A DNA stretch of 64,000 nucleotides from Lanius collurio (lineage: Eukaryota; Chordata; Aves; Passeriformes; Laniidae): the NCBI GenBank assembly GCA_020086605.1, contig JACBWW010000028.1:10304858-10368857 (forward strand). The letters are read 5' to 3'. The notes beneath the pieces are model-generated. The model was not told the DNA's origin. It ran no database searches and saw nothing but the letters and a program-made list of their open reading frames with translations. The position numbers and the translations under genes are program-made. This document shows positions 1 through 14,100 of the stretch, piece by piece (position 1 is the stretch's first letter; each line of letters starts with the position of its first letter).

Positions 1-75
1 ACTCTTTACAAAAAGGAAGTTTTTATCTTCTTTGTGAATGACCTGCTGTTGTTATTGTTCCAATATTTATTGGAA

Positions 76-672
76 TGTGGCATAGTGGGTTAACTTTGGC
101 CAAGGGCCATGAGCCCACCAAATTGCTCTATCACCCCCCTTTCCAGTGGGACAGGGGAGAGAAAATAAGATGGAAAATAACCAGTAGGATGAGACAAGGC
201 AGTTAAAAGCAAGAAAAAAGCAAGACAGAAAAGTAAAAGTTTGCATGCACATAGGAAAATGGAAAAAAGTAAATTAGTCTTTACTTCCTGTCAGTGAGTG
301 ATGCTCAGCCACTTCCCGGGAAGCAGGGCTTCAGTGTGTGGAGCGGCTGCTCTGGAAGGCAAACACTGTAAAATGACCAACGCCCCTGTTCCTCCTCCTT
401 CCCTCCCTTAGCTTTTATAGCTGAGCTGCCACGGAATATTGCTTTGGTCAGTTTGGGTAAGCTGGCCTGGTTGTGACCTCTCCATGGACCTTGCCCACCC
501 CCAGCTCCCTTGATGGAAGGAGGAATGTTGGAGAGACAGCGCTGATGCTGTGCCGGTGCTGCTGAGCAATAGCCAAAACACTGGTGTGCTGTCAACACCT
601 TTCCAACTATCAGTGCAAAGCACTGAACTATTATGGGAAAATGAGCTCCAGCTCAGCCAGACCCAATACACA
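76..672 (-). repeat. Solo LTR, avian ERV type
   Basis: Read on the minus strand this segment starts TGTGTATTGGG and ends GCCACA, giving the TG...CA ends of a retroviral LTR, 597 bp. A TATA box (ctataaaa) is visible on the minus strand at about 412-421. The flanks are tggaa (71-75) and tggta (673-677), which differ at one base and are plausibly a decayed 5-bp target duplication. The general layout (a 'ccaaactgaccaaa' block followed by an ATATTCC block upstream of the TATA) resembles a common avian ERV-L-like LTR family, as does the copy at 38607-39195. No internal retroviral sequence adjoins it, so it looks like a solo LTR. The family assignment is from memory of avian repeats and was not searched. 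Confidence 0.65.
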
Positions 673-832
673 TGGTAATAAGATCTCCTTTAATTCTTCT
701 TTTTTCAAAGCTGAACAAATAGTCTCTCATCTTTTCCTCACTCATCAGGCTTCCCAGCCCTTGGATCATACTTGTGGCCCTTCTCTGGACCCTCTCCAGC
801 CTTGTATATGGTCTAAAGCTGAGCACAGTGTT

Positions 833-1165
833 TCAGAAGTGGCCTGACAAGCACCCAGTAGAGTGGGCTCCTTTGTCTCTGCAGGTGATGCACTTTTTGA
901 TGCAGTCCACCACTGGGTCTCTTTTCCACGGCACACTCTGTACACTCAGTGTGAGTTTGATGTCCACCAGAACCCCTGGGTCCCTTTCCACAGAGCTGTT
1001 CCCCTTCTGGATAGATCCCGGCCCGTGCTGCCCTCCTGGATTATGATTTCTCTGGTGCAAGACCTTACACTTGTCTTTGCTGGACTTCATAAGGCTCTTG
1101 CCAGCCCACTCTTCCAGCCAATCCAGGCCTTCCTGCAGGGTGGCTTTCCCTTCCCAAGTAGCCAT
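833..1165 (-). pseudogene. CR1 ORF2 carboxy-terminal fragment
   Basis: This 110-codon open stretch carries the CR1 region that follows the reverse transcriptase core. It shows LEEWAGKSLMKSSKDKCKVLH, then a variant of the 'dLGVLVD-KL' block, and then the 'RRSI' region. It lies directly 3' of the RT fragment in the same orientation, matching the order expected in one LINE. It is a decayed remnant. Confidence 0.7.
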
Positions 1166-1172
1166 TTCCCAC

Positions 1173-1475
1173 TCAGTTTGGCACCCCCACAGGCATCATC
1201 ACTGTACATGTGACCCCATTGTCCAGATCCCTTATGAAGGCAATTAACAGCTTTGGGCCTAACACTGATCCCTGGGGTACCCCACCTGTGAGAGGTGGCC
1301 AGCTTGGAAAGGAGCTGTTACCAACCCTGTCTGGGGGCAGCCCACAAGCCAGGGCCCCTGCAAACCACTTGTCCAGACCATGACATATCAGCTTCTGTGA
1401 GAGGAAGCTGCGCGGAAAGCCTCGGAAAAATCCAGGCAGGCACTGTCCACTGCCTTCTCCACATGAACTGAACAA
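1173..1475 (-). pseudogene. CR1 reverse transcriptase fragment
   Basis: This open stretch of 100 codons contains GGVPQGSVLGPKLL followed by FIRDLDNGVTCT. That is the strand-turn block just before the catalytic aspartates in CR1 reverse transcriptase. The catalytic FADD-type motif itself is not preserved in this frame. It is part of the decayed CR1 element at about 680-2900 and is a relic, not an expressed gene. Confidence 0.7.
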
Positions 1476-2900
1476 ATTATTTTGTCATAGAAGACAGTCA
1501 TCATGCTTTGACAAAACTGAAATCATGCCCTTGGTGAATCTGTCTTAGATTTTCCCAATCATGGGCTTCATCTGACTTGTGGTAGCCTGCAGGCAGGTAG
1601 GGCCTGAAGTAAGACTGATGGGCTTATAATTACCTGGATCTTAAGAACGTGAATCTTAAAACTTGTAGATAGGGGTGACATTAGCCTTCTTCCAGTCTTC
1701 TGAGATATCCCCTGGTCTCTATGACTTATTAAAGATTATGGAGAGCATCCTCACAATGACATCAGCCCGCTCTTTTAACACCCCTGGGTGCATATTTTCA
1801 GCTCCTGTAATAGTTCATATACCCACTCTTTCTTTACTGGCCATGTGTTTGCATCAAACTGCATATTTGCTCCAAGGCTTGGGGCCCGACAGTGGTGGTA
1901 AAGGCAGACATGAAGAAAGTGCTGGGAACCTTTGTCTTTTCAGCATTGTCTGTGACTGGGTAATTCACCTCTTCTGCAAAACACCAAGCCATTTTTTCCT
2001 TCTATTTCAGCTTATTGCTTATATTACTGAAGAATCCTTTCTTGTACTTTTTGACATAGTTGGCCAATTTCAATTTGAGTGGAGCTTTTCCTTTTGTAAC
2101 TGCATCTCTGAACACCCTGGCAATACTTGTCTAGTTCTCAACAGATATTAGCCTACTTTTCCATCTCTTGCATGCCTCTCTTGGTTTTGAGCAGACTCAG
2201 AAGCTTGCAGTTATGCCAACTGGGTCTCTGGCTCCACGTACTTCCCTTAACTTTGGAGGGTTATCATCTTTCCAAGAGAACTTTCTTGAAAAACTCACTA
2301 GGTCCTTTATCTTCCGTAGTGTCTTCACACAAAAATTCCCCCAGTTGAGCTCTGAGTTAGCTCAAGTTTGCTCTTCTAAAATCTTCATTTTGTTCAGTGG
2401 GATCCCAAGCTCCACAATATTGTGATCACTGCAGCTAAAGCTACCACTAACCAAGGTATTACAAAGCAGGTTTTCTTGGTTAACAAGTCCAACAGTGCCT
2501 CATTCCTGGTTTGCAAATCCAACATTTTTTATGAGGAAGCAGGCCTCTATAGATTCCAGGAACTTGATGGCATGCTGCATTGTTCTACCAATAAATGTCT
2601 GGGTAATTGATGTTTCCCTTAAGAATCAGATTGTGTTGATCCAAAGCTTACTTAAGTGAGCTAAATATTGCTTTGTTGGCCTTATCATCCTGGTTCTAAT
2701 GTCAGTAGCAGATGCCTACTGTGAGATCTCTTTTGAAGACTACTGGTCTCATCTTGACCCAGGGGCACTTGGTAGGGCTTCCATTATCCACATAGTTAAA
2801 TTCTATACATTCAAGGGTCTACTTAAAACTGAGTGAGATTCCTCCTCTTCTTCACTTCCTGTCTTTACAAAACAGCCTGGAGACACCCATTGTGACCTTT

Positions 2901-5900
2901 CAGTCATGTGAGCTGTCTCACTATGTTTCAATTATTCCTTGTAATTATGCCAGAGTAAGGAAATGTCCGGTTTCTCTAATTCCTTGCAGGAGATTAGGGA
3001 GTTCTTCACTTCTATTTCAGCGCCACCATTCTCTCACAAAGGCCTACCAGATGTGACTGGGCTTATGATTTCTGTAGGTCCTCAGTGAGAAGAACAGGAT
3101 GGGAAAAAGTTAGTCTAGGAAGATGGCAGAAAAGGGTAACAGTGCTTGTAGATGTATGTACGTGCATTAGAAGAATGTCAGGAATGTTTGTCAGAAAAAA
3201 TGTTTCATCTGGCACATTCATTATCTTAAAAACACAGCAATATTCATATTATTGAAGACGTAATAAAACAAACAAATATAAATGTTTGTATTCCTTGGGC
3301 ACTTGTTAGTCTGCAAAGACATTTAAGAGTCCAGTAGCAGAGTGAAAATTCTTGTTAGGATTCCCAATCCCACCAGGGAAGTCAATGGTACATGGGCCTG
3401 ATCTTCTCTTGGCAAAAAAAAAGAGCTCTAAAACCAGTTGTCTACAGGGTAGAATCTATTCTGCAGTTCCTCTGCCTGTCCTTGCTACTCCTATTTCATA
3501 GCCAAAGCGGATAATTTTCCAGAAATGCTAATCCAACGTTACCCACAAACTCACTGATTTATATTGAAGTTCCTGAGTGCTGGGCAGGGAGGGAAGAAAA
3601 GATATGAGTTCAGTGTGAGGAAACTCCTACATTGCTTACCATTCCTAACACTCAGAGGGGCCGGCTATAGTGGCTTATATTGATTATACCAGCCTTTAAA
3701 AGGACTGCAGTAAAAATATGAACCTAGTTGCCTTTATCTAAACAATCATTTCAGATCTCAAGTTCTTCAGTCTTTCTGTTGTAAACTTTTCATATACTTA
3801 CTATGTCTCTGTCTCATAGCCTCCTATAGACAAGACTGAATTCAACAAATGTATACAAAGAATGACAGCTGACACTAATTTCATGTGCAGGAAGTTAACT
3901 CCAGTCACAGACCCTAAAGTAATGTAGTTGATAAAAGTATGCAAGTCCCTGAAGAAGTAAAGAGATTAAATGAGCCTACACAGCTGCTTTAACTGCTAGA
4001 AAACTGCAACAGGACTTTAGATACATTGACTCCAGAGGTTAAAGGGATTTTAAATAAACCAAGTAAGCACAGTACTCTCACAGATCCAACTGTCCTGCAA
4101 TCCCTCAAGCTGCTAGGCTCCCTCATAAAAAATATTCAGTAAATACTAGCAAATGCCCCTCTTCCCATTCTTGTGTACAATACTGATGGCATAGACCCTA
4201 CAAACTTCCCTGAATTTCAGCTAACTGTAGAAGTACAGTCAAACATGTTCTGAATAGGAATCTTTGAAAGCTTGATAAAACCAAGTCAGCGGGAGCCTGG
4301 GGAATACATGCCAAAGATTTGAAAAACATTTGAGTTAACATCTGTAGATGAAAGCGGTGGACTAGAAGTTCCCCAGGGAGGCAGCTATGGCCAGCAGCTG
4401 ATGGTAGGTAACAGGACACTGCAGCTGGGGCCCTTGCTTGCTGAGCCTGTAACAACCCTTCTCTGTAGGGTGGCAGGATTAAGAATAAGGCTAAAATAAT
4501 AGAATTTGTGCATGCCTCATCTGCTTGCTTTGCCTGAGCAGAGCACTGATATCATTGTGACAGCTGCCTTCTCAACATTCTCCCCTTGTAGCAAATGGTG
4601 GGCCAGTCTGTCAGCTGCATATGTATGCTTAACAGTGACATATTGGCAATTAAAGAGAGAAGGATTCACTTTTGTACTGGATATGGGTAAATAATCCATG
4701 AAATACACAAGCATGAAAGGTTGGGGTAGAGGAGTTCTGGTGCAAATTCAGGGCAACTTTAGCAGGATTTGTTTCTTTTTTACAGAAGGAAAAAGAAACC
4801 CTGAGAATTTGAAATTACCACATTTATTTTAATTCCTGGAGTAGGTTTGTAATATTCAGTATTTGAATCTCGATTAAAGCAGAAATTCTGGTTGCTTAGC
4901 AGGAATCCATAACTAATCATTTACTAAAACAATAAAATATGCAGGAAAGACCCTCCATTTAACTATCAACTTTTGAAAACCTCAGCCATAAATTCTATAG
5001 CTGTAATAAATTCTGAAGCATTAGGAATATTATTCAGCTCTAGATCACTGTATGGCTGGTAGCTTGCTACCACTTGGCACTTAAGGGCTTTTAAAGAAAG
5101 TAAGAAAATATTTTTCTGAAAAGGAGAATATAAAAGGGAAGTTAAACAACAGTTGTCAAGGTAAGTCTGCAGAAACAGTGTCTCAACCTCACACTCTTTA
5201 AGAAAATTTTTAGTTTTTTCTTTTTCTGAAACGTGTTAACTCTCCTGTGAAACTGGAGATTGGCCTGTGAAAACTAGTATATGTGCTCACACAGAGAAGA
5301 GACAAAAAAGCCTATTTTTATGTATCAAATAAAGAGATGCTGAGGTTAAAAATATTTTAGGGGTATTCTAAATCAAAAACAGAAGAAGATCTTTTCTGAT
5401 GGTGGTTCATCTTTCAACTCTTAAGTTCTGCTCAACTTTTTTTTTTTTTTTGTCTCTTTCAAACACTAATTACAGAGTAGTTCCATTTCAGAAATGGTTT
5501 TTCCAAGTGATAATCCTCTAGATTTATTTTCTTGCTGTACTGTAATACAAAAACTCTTTCAGCCCTCCTTTTTAACTAAAAAAAAAAGAGAAGTTGCATC
5601 TGGAAGAGCATACCATTTAGAAATTATTTACTCAGACAAATAGCCTGCATATTTTTCAAATAAAGTTTTTGTAGTTAGTGAATGTGCTGCCTGATACCTG
5701 GCTTTTGATAATCACTGACTTTTTAATTAGCAATTATTACTAGCTTTTTGCATGGTAAATTCTGCCCCTTTCATTACTTCTCTTGGTCTGACTATTTTTA
5801 TGACAGAATTAAAAGAAAAATAATACATTTAAAGTCTGTAATATATGTTTGGTAATGAAAGGTAGGACTTTGGCTACAAAAGGACATCTCTCTTCATTTA

Positions 5901-8900
5901 GTGAATTTTTTCCTTCACATTTCAATTGTCATGAGGCAAATTTGTCTGTGGTTCTTAAACTTTAAACACTCTAATATGAGTTTTCTAAAGAGTCACACTG
6001 GGGTCAAAAGCAATGGCAAAAACCAGCATTTGGACTCTCTCCCAACTTACTAGTGAAATTATAAAAATGACTTTTCTTGCTTTTGCTTTCCTTTTGTCTC
6101 TGTCATTGTATGTTTCCCTACCTCCCTCATGTCCTCCTTCCCCTCCTTTCTCCTGGAATATTCAGAAGGGAAAGCAAGCCATATGATATGTCATCTGTCA
6201 GAGACACCCTGAGAAGACCACTCATTTAACACGCCAGGCTAATGACAGACTCATACTGACTAGTCCCACATTGCTGGTGAGACTCTCACAGAATGTGGGG
6301 CTTTGATTTTGTCCAGATGATGGAGAAAGATTTTTCAGTTTTCACTATTTCATCTTTAGTAGAATAATGACTCCTGGAAAACCAATGAGGTGAAGGGTTC
6401 ACTTGATCAGAAAGAGAAGCAGGAATTAACTAGTGTTTGTACTATACAGGTTGTCTGGAAGCTCCAGAAAATTTTAGGATGCCACACACACCTATTGTCT
6501 AAGCCCCAAAAAGTGTTATTTGATATTACATGTGATAGCAGAAGATGCAGAGTACACCCTTTTTACAGAGAGGAATACAAGGCCAGAAGCACTACAAAAA
6601 AATGTCCTTCTTTCTGCTAAGCCGTGGAACCTAACGTTTCATGCACTCCTAGACCCCACAAAACCTCTGCATCTCAGTAAATTGGTGAACTGTGCATATC
6701 AGTGTTGCTTTCCATATAATTATTTTTTAAGACATTATACCACATTGTTTACAAAACATGAACATGAGAGCGTGTATTGGAAAGATGGCAAGAATTTGCT
6801 TTTCATATCTGCTTGCAGGATTTCTGCTGTGTTTTCTTCAGTTTCAAATGGACCATAGACTTTTACCAGTTCTAAGTTAGCTCAATAAAAGTGACACTTG
6901 CTCTTGCCTCTTTTGCTGCTCACTGTGGTATCTTAAAATCAGGAAAGGAGAGTGAAAAATGTTGCACTCTCTTTTAACATCCCTACCAATACAAGGCACT
7001 GATTGATGAGCAACTAAGTGCTGTCAGAAGCACTAAATATAACAACAGAGCTCAATAGAAAAATACATAGTTCTTCTGATAACGTTAAATTTTATTAATC
7101 TTAGCTGATAATGTGAAGAAAAAATATAGTTTTCTCAATTGTTTGTCTAACATTGAGGAAAAAAATGGTGATAAGAAAGCAAAGACTAAGTGAGATGGCA
7201 TCCTTCACATAAGGTTGCTTTGCATTAAGCTTTACTTTGACCCATCAGTTTTATATAGTTTTACTCCTCTCTATCCCTCTCTCTTCACTGGAAAGAGAGA
7301 AATGGGATGACAGATCTTCAGATGGAGTGCTGTTTTCGTTGAAGTTCAAAGTTTGCTCATGAAAGTCATCAGTAAGACTGCAATAAATTTGTGATGAAGA
7401 GAGATAACAGAGGATAATGATCAGATCAATTCCATCTAAGTATTCAGTATTGCTAAGGCCAGCAGTACTGCTGAAGTCTGCTTACAGGTCTCGAAAAGGT
7501 GAGATCCCCACCTTTAAAAAATGCATAGGTGAGAAGACATTGATAAAGTTCTATAACAGCATTCTTTATTGAGAAGTGAGGGTGCTCCCAGCATCACAGG
7601 CCAGTTTGTCTCAGAACACCCTTACAATGTTGCCTGACATATGGATTATGATCTGTAACAGAGGTCAGCCACAGGTGTTGGCTTTTTAGCCCAAATATTA
7701 GCATCTCCTGTGGTTTATTTTTCAGAAGCCCGATTCAGGAGCTGTGTCAGCATCTGCCTGAAACACAAAAACCAGTCTGGACCTGCTACAGACACAAACC
7801 TTTTTGTAGACTTGTTGCAAACCGTCATATATAAAAATCCAGTAGTCATATACTCTAGGTCAGCAATAAAGAACTCAGATAATAATGTAAAATACTTCAA
7901 TTAATCATGCAGTAATGGTGTTGAGGGTGGAGGGGGTGAAGAATTTCTCTTTTCCATTTCACTGTATGTGTGTGGAAGTAGGTTAAAAATTAAATATGAG
8001 TTTATTTCTAAACTAACAAAAGTGGATTTGGGCATTTCAAAGAGGTTTTGCTGGTAAAAATGAGAAGGTTTTTTTTTTTAAATTATGCATGTTACTTGTA
8101 CTTATGTCAGTCCAGCACTGCCATCTTGCACACTCTGTCTCAGACACTGCAAGAACTATGAACACATGCATGCAAGGCATATCTGAATGTGTTTGCACAA
8201 ACATAGGCATTACCTGCACAATGCAACTCAGTTCTGTAAAAAACATTTGGTTATGCACAAGGTGCTTTGTTTCCATCACCAGCTGAGTTAGATCTACAGA
8301 AGCCTAGAGCTATATACTCAACTTCTACTTGACTAGGGAGAGGATAGGAAGATGAACGGCAGCAGTGGGAAAGTAAACAAGTTAAATGAGTTGTGGCAAT
8401 GTAGCGATGAAAAGTGGTTATTAAAAAACTGCTGTCACCAAATAATCTTTGAAAAAACTGCCTCTGATTTTTCATTTCACAGAGATCCTGCAGACCAGTA
8501 ATTACAGAAAGTTCTTTTTTAATGAGGGTGAGAGCACATGGGAAAAATCTTGCTTACACTATTCCCACTGCCCCTCTCCTAGTGGAAACGTATGGCTGTG
8601 AATTTGGATGTGAATCTCAGAGAGCTAGGTAAAAAGAACAGTTGAAAACAGATGGCAGCAGTTACAACTGGCATATTCCCAGTTGGTGGCTTTAGCATTT
8701 AGAAATGAGCATCTGTTCTTCTTCCCTTTTGCAAAGTGGTTTTAACTCAGAGGTGTTAAAAATACGTAAGTTGCTGTTTTATTCATTTTTGCTGTTTACT
8801 GACTTTAACGACATATTAAATAAAAAGTTAAATGTTAACCTGTGTGGCAGGGGAATCAAAATGGAAATACAGGTCTCTGATGTAGAACCTGAGGTTATAA

Positions 8901-9479
8901 AGTATATTATAAGGGGGAGGGGTAGAGGAAATTTTGTGTGCTTATCCTACGACTGGAAAGAAAGAATTATTGAAAGCTGAAGATGTAGGATTACGAAGGT
9001 CCAACCTTTATAACATATTTCTGATGCTAATTTTAAGTATCATCTTACTTTTTAAATAGTTATTAATGAACTCTCAAGACTAAAGAAAACAGTAATTTAC
9101 TTAACTGCCTCACTGTTGCATCACCGAAGCATGTTGAAATTTCCAGCTCTGCCTTCAGAGAGGATCAATATTAGTTTAAGGTTGATTCCTGCTTTATGAA
9201 ACAGTGAATTTTTACATTTTTCATTAATAATATCATTATTATTATAGTATCATTAAAGCTAAAAACAATTCCCAAAACAATTCCCAATAAAACATAGTTT
9301 ATACTATCTATAGTTTCTAGCATTGTATAAGATCTTAAGGGGCAGACCACTCAAGAGTACTACAAGGATGTTTTGAGGCCATGGAGGGACAAAATTCAAA
9401 AGTCCAAAGTTTGACTAGAACTTCATCTTGCCATAAAAGAAAATTTTAAACTGTTTCTGTGAATACATCATCAGCAAAA
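2901..9479. other. AT-rich non-coding stretch
   Basis: I see no recognisable gene, RNA or dated repeat here. Open frames are short (up to about 112 codons), overlap on both strands and have no family signature. There is a poly-T run near 5438-5451. Splice-like sites occur but none bounds a convincing exon. It is most easily read as intergenic or intronic DNA. Confidence 0.6.
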
Positions 9480-11115
9480 TGGTGGCCAAGGAAAATCCCC
9501 ATCCTTTACTGGATACAGAAGGAATCATGGTATCAAAGGATGAGGAAATACTGAGGTACTCAAGGTCTTCATTGCCTGTCTTTGATAGCTAGGCTAATTG
9601 TTCAGGGGGTACAATAAATTGGAAGACAGGGATGGAGAGAAACATGAAGCTCCCATAATCCAGCAGGAAAGAGTCAGTGACCTGCTACATCACTCAGACA
9701 CAGAAAAGTTTATGGGGTCTCATAAGAACCGCCCAAGTGTACTGGTTGAGCTCACAGAAGTGCTCACTATGTCTCTTTCAATCATTTAACACAAGCCCTG
9801 GCTAACCAGGGAGGTCCTAGCTGGACCTTGGTGAATGGGACACCCATTTGGCAAGAAGGGAAGGGTCAAGGAGTAGATCATGCTGTGTGACATCATGTGG
9901 CACAACCAAGGGAACAGGCCCAGCTAGCGAGGTTTTGGGAAAGGCAGGTCTTGCTTGACCAACCTGTCCTCCTTCTACAACAAGGGTGACCCACTTGCTG
10001 GATGAGGAAAAGGCTGTGAGTGTTGTCTACATGGACTTCAGTAAAGCCTTTGGCATCATTTCCCATGGGGTTCTCCTGGAGAAACACTGGACAGGTGCAC
10101 TGGACAGGTGCACTCTTTGCTGGGTTAAGAACTGGCTGGCTGGCCAGGCCAGAGAGTGATGGGGAATGGAGTTAAATCCAGTTCGTGGCCAGTCAGTAAT
10201 GGTGTTCCCCAGGGATCAGCGTTGGGTTCAGTCCTGTTTAATATTTTTACTGATGATGTGGGCAAGGGGGTCGACTGCACCCTCAGTCAGTTCACAGATG
10301 ACACTCAGCTGAGCGAGATCATGGATCTGCTGGAGGGCAGGAAGGCTCTGCAGAGGGATCTGGACAGGCTGGATTGATTGGGTGAGGCCACTTGTGTGAG
10401 GTTAAACAAGGCCAAGGGCTGGGTCCAGCCTTTCAGTCACAAAAACCCCATGCAGAGCTGCAGGCTGGGGAGGGAGTGGCTGCAAATCAGGCCAGAGGTA
10501 AAGCACCTGAGAGAGCTGATCAACAGTGCTTGAACATCAGCCAGTGTGTGTTGAGGTGGCTAAGAACGACAATGGCATCCTGGCCTGTACCAGCAAAAGT
10601 GCGACCAGCAGGACCAGGGCAGTGATTGTTCCCTTCTACTGGGCACTGGTGAGGCCCCATGTTGAATCTTGTGTGCAGTTCTTCTGGGCTCCTCAGTCCA
10701 GGAAGAACATTGAGATGCTGGAGCAGTGAAGGGTCTGGAGAACAGTCTGATGAGGAGTGACTGAGGGAACTGTGGATGTTTAGCTTGAAGAAAAGAAGGC
10801 TCAGGGTAGATCTCTACAACTCAACACTCTTCAACTGCCTGAAAGGACAGTGTAGCAAGCCATAGAATGAGAGGAAGTGGCTTTGAGTTGTGCCAGGGGA
10901 GTTTTAGTTTGGATATTAGAAAAAATTTCTTCACTGAAAGGGTTCTCAGGTAGTGGAACAGACTGCCTAGAGAAGTGGTTCACCATCCTTTGAAGATGTG
11001 TAGATGTGGATTTCAGACACATGGATTAGTGACGGTCTTTGAAGTGGGGGGTTAATGATTTGGCTTGATTATCTTAAAGGTCTTTTCAAATCTAAACAGT
11101 CTTATGATCTTTGTG
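9480..11115 (+). mobile_element. CR1 LINE copy, plus strand
   Basis: This is a second CR1 copy, in the opposite orientation to the first. It begins within the linker before the reverse transcriptase (the 'gtcagtgacctgctacatcactcagacac' region near 9675), passes the RT core and reaches the carboxy-terminal region. It ends in a CR1-like 3' tail (gatta-tcttaaaggtctttt... at about 11065-11110). A 10-bp segment (tggacaggtgc, 10089-10111) is tandemly doubled. Multiple frameshifts make it inactive. The start is approximate. Confidence 0.75.
10156..10377 (+). pseudogene. CR1 RT core fragment (FTDD)
   Basis: This 73-codon open stretch contains [17 protein letters not shown] and then [10 protein letters not shown]. 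These are the CR1 reverse transcriptase motif B/C region. The catalytic block is normally FADD, and here position two is threonine (ttc aca gat gac at 10291-10302), with both aspartates kept. The following [14 protein letters not shown] matches the CR1 'LQrDLDrLe' helix. It is part of the CR1 copy at 9480-11115 and is broken on both sides. Confidence 0.8.
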
Positions 11116-14100
11116 AAATGCAAAAACCATTTACAAGCTAGATTTGTAAGGTTATTCTATGAATATATTTATCCATTTTAAACTAGAAATGTGTATGACA
11201 CATGACAGCCTTAATTTGATGCGACTGTGCATAAAATCACAGCAATCACGCCTTTTAGCCTGAACTTGTGCTATTGAGTCTGGATGAGAACCAGAGTCCA
11301 TCTGGATGGATCTAGCCATATGATTAATTCTTAAGGGCACAATTCTTTTCATATATTTTGGAACCTTAATGCCTATACAGAAGGAGATGAAATTATTTTT
11401 ATGATGCTAGGCTTTTTAAAATGAAAGATCAAAACATACAGTGATGTAGACAGCTTCTTGAAGGACTCTCTAAGCTGTGACGAGGTTCTGTTGCAGTATA
11501 CGTTTACTTAACACAGGCATTGAGGAGAGGAAGCAACTGAGTTGTTTTAAACTATGGCACTTCCAAAATGATATTTGATACTCTATTATTTTGAACCTTA
11601 ATAAGGTTTTGCTTTACTTTTCCAGTGTCTGGACCACTCCAACCTATTTTGAGTTGAAGTCAGATAATTAAAACAGAATCCTGATAAAATAAAAATCGTG
11701 CTAGTGGGTGGAAGGGAATTGGAACTTTTGATTAGACCTGATGGCTACTGTTTGAATGTAAGAGTTTTTGTCCCTTATGTTTATTTATTTCCAGTCCCAG
11801 GATTCCTGTTTAGTCTTGAGCTGCTTGCAGAGCAAGGCAACATAAAAAGTACAGTTTTCTCTATTCTGATTAAACAATTATACAAGTCGTATGGCATCCT
11901 TGGGAGAGTGAAGAATGTCTCTTGTTCCAAGAGATGGGACTATTGGAATATGATATTTAGGTAACCATGTTAGATGCCACATTACAGATTTTTCAGAGTT
12001 TGTGATTGATGGTTATATGAGAAAAGTCGAAGAACTAGTTTTGAGACAGGAGATGTTTTTTTGATATTTACATGGTAAACCAGTGTCTTTGGTAATCCAC
12101 CAGTAGCATATCTGTTGCCTAGGTTGCCAGGAATTAGCAAATGGGCATATGCTATAACCGGAAATGTAAAGAAATAAAGATAAGCATATCACCATTTTTT
12201 ATTAGACACTGGTGTTGAAGACTCTTGTTTCTTATCTATCCCTGGTTTCAATACTGGAAAACTGATTATCTTCTCTAAGAAAAATGCATTGCATTGCACA
12301 CTCCTGTCATTTTAGTACTTCTCTTGCAAATGAATTGAGCCCTTGAGTTGCCTGCTAGGAACTCTTTCAAAAACCCCTATTTTTATTTTTTTAAGTGACT
12401 GAGGTTCATTTTATTTTTGAATGGCATATTTTTTTGCTGTATCTTTCCCCTTCTTTTCTTCTATGAAAGCTCTTTATGGAAATATATAAGTGTTGGGAAA
12501 GTGGTTAGGGAAGACTATTTACTGAGAAGAACGCTGCTCATGTAAATACAAGAGCAATGAGTTACTTTAGTGGTTCAAGTCGTTAGCATTCATCACAGTA
12601 ATAGATACTGACAAAAGCCATCTATCAGTTTTGCAATGTGAAGTTTTGGTTCAATGATGTGATTCTCAGCAGTCACGAAAAAGTAGCATGCAGTGCACTT
12701 TTATGCACTGCATATACACTATACTTAAAGGACCAAATCTATTTCAAACCACTCTTACATGGTTATGCTGACCTGCATGCACATTTGTTGCTAGTTGTGA
12801 ATGCACTTGTAAAGAGCTGACATTGCAGGTGCTACCTTGTGGTATTTAGCATTTAAATGAGCAAACCAAACATACAGGATCTAATTCAGTCTTTAAGCCT
12901 CGAAGTTCTCTTATTTTTTGATGCATTTAGCAGACTGAACATAAAATTGCAGTGGAGAAAGTGATGATCAGTAATAATAATTTACAAGTATGCCTTTGCA
13001 GTGATTTATGTTCTTCTAGTCCGTGGAAACCTGCCTTTCATTTTTTGCTCCAAAATTCTAACTTGGATAACATTTATTATTCCTTGTCAAACACTTCTGT
13101 TGATTCTGAAGAATATAAACTACTTCTTTGGTATGCATTGCGGCAATTTCTCTTTGGACTGGGTTTTTATTATTTTTAGAAAACCTCTGAACTTCTAATG
13201 TGTCATTGTCTATATAGTTGTACACTGTTCTTAATAAACAGAGCTGAATTACCTGGCTGAAATCAAGCCTATTATTTTTGGTACTAGAAATATTTTATGA
13301 TTAAGTTAAATGGATACAGACCTCTTTTTTTTTTTTTTTTTTTAATGGATATTTACCAACAAGCTTGTATCCATTCATTAAACTTTGCCAACAAGGTAGT
13401 TTCCTTTTACTTAATTTTGCTAGAAAAACAACTAGCATTAAACTTGCTCAATCATCTGAGTGTTAGCAAAACTCAAGGGGTATCATCAGTCATAATTGTC
13501 CAACTACCTCAACTGAAGTTTATAAAAAAAGAAATCTCTAATGGAAATTCTCCACCCTGTAATACCTATGTCCTTCACAGATTTTATACTTTATATCCCA
13601 GGCAGTAAAAAATTAATATTACAAGGTAAGGCTTATTGCATATATATACATGAAGACTATAAGTAAACACTATTTTCAGCAGAAATTTACTCCTGGACAT
13701 TTAGCCTGGATTTCCACCTGATGGTAATACAAACCATTTTTGGCATGTATTAATCATGACAATGGACCAAGACCATGATTTTTACATTTTTATTTTGTAA
13801 TCATAGAGATGTTATATGTAACTAAATTCACATTTTGCAGATCTTGGCTCATGCTTAATCTGAACTATCAGCACAATGGGGTGAAATAGCTGCTTGAGTT
13901 CAGATCCAGCATTTTGTCTATCATAATGATGTAATCTTCATCATCGTGGTTTCTTGAACTGTCTTTTCTTTCATGCCACATGTAAACATCATGACAGCCC
14001 CATTTCTCCACCAATTACAATAGACACTGAAGAGTAAGCAAGACATAAAATGAAGACATAAAAAGTATTGTAATTAAAATATCATTACTGTCTAACAATA

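Larger units (their letters stand above)
680..2900 (-). mobile_element. Decayed CR1-type LINE (EN and RT)
   Basis: This is a heavily mutated minus-strand copy of the second open reading frame of a CR1 non-LTR retrotransposon. The 5' side (higher coordinates, about 2000-2900) aligns with the apurinic-type endonuclease, including a serine-aspartate-histidine (CSDHNIVEL) motif near 2395-2430. The 3' side (about 700-1700) aligns with the reverse transcriptase, including the GVPQGSVLGP block, and with the CR1 carboxy-terminal region. Many stops and frameshifts break it, so no protein could be made. Its 3' end is cut off where the LTR at 76-672 begins. Boundaries are approximate. Confidence 0.75.

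Noticed and set aside
8705..8980. 91-codon plus-strand frame
   Set aside because: No recognised motif, and typical of chance frames in AT-rich DNA.
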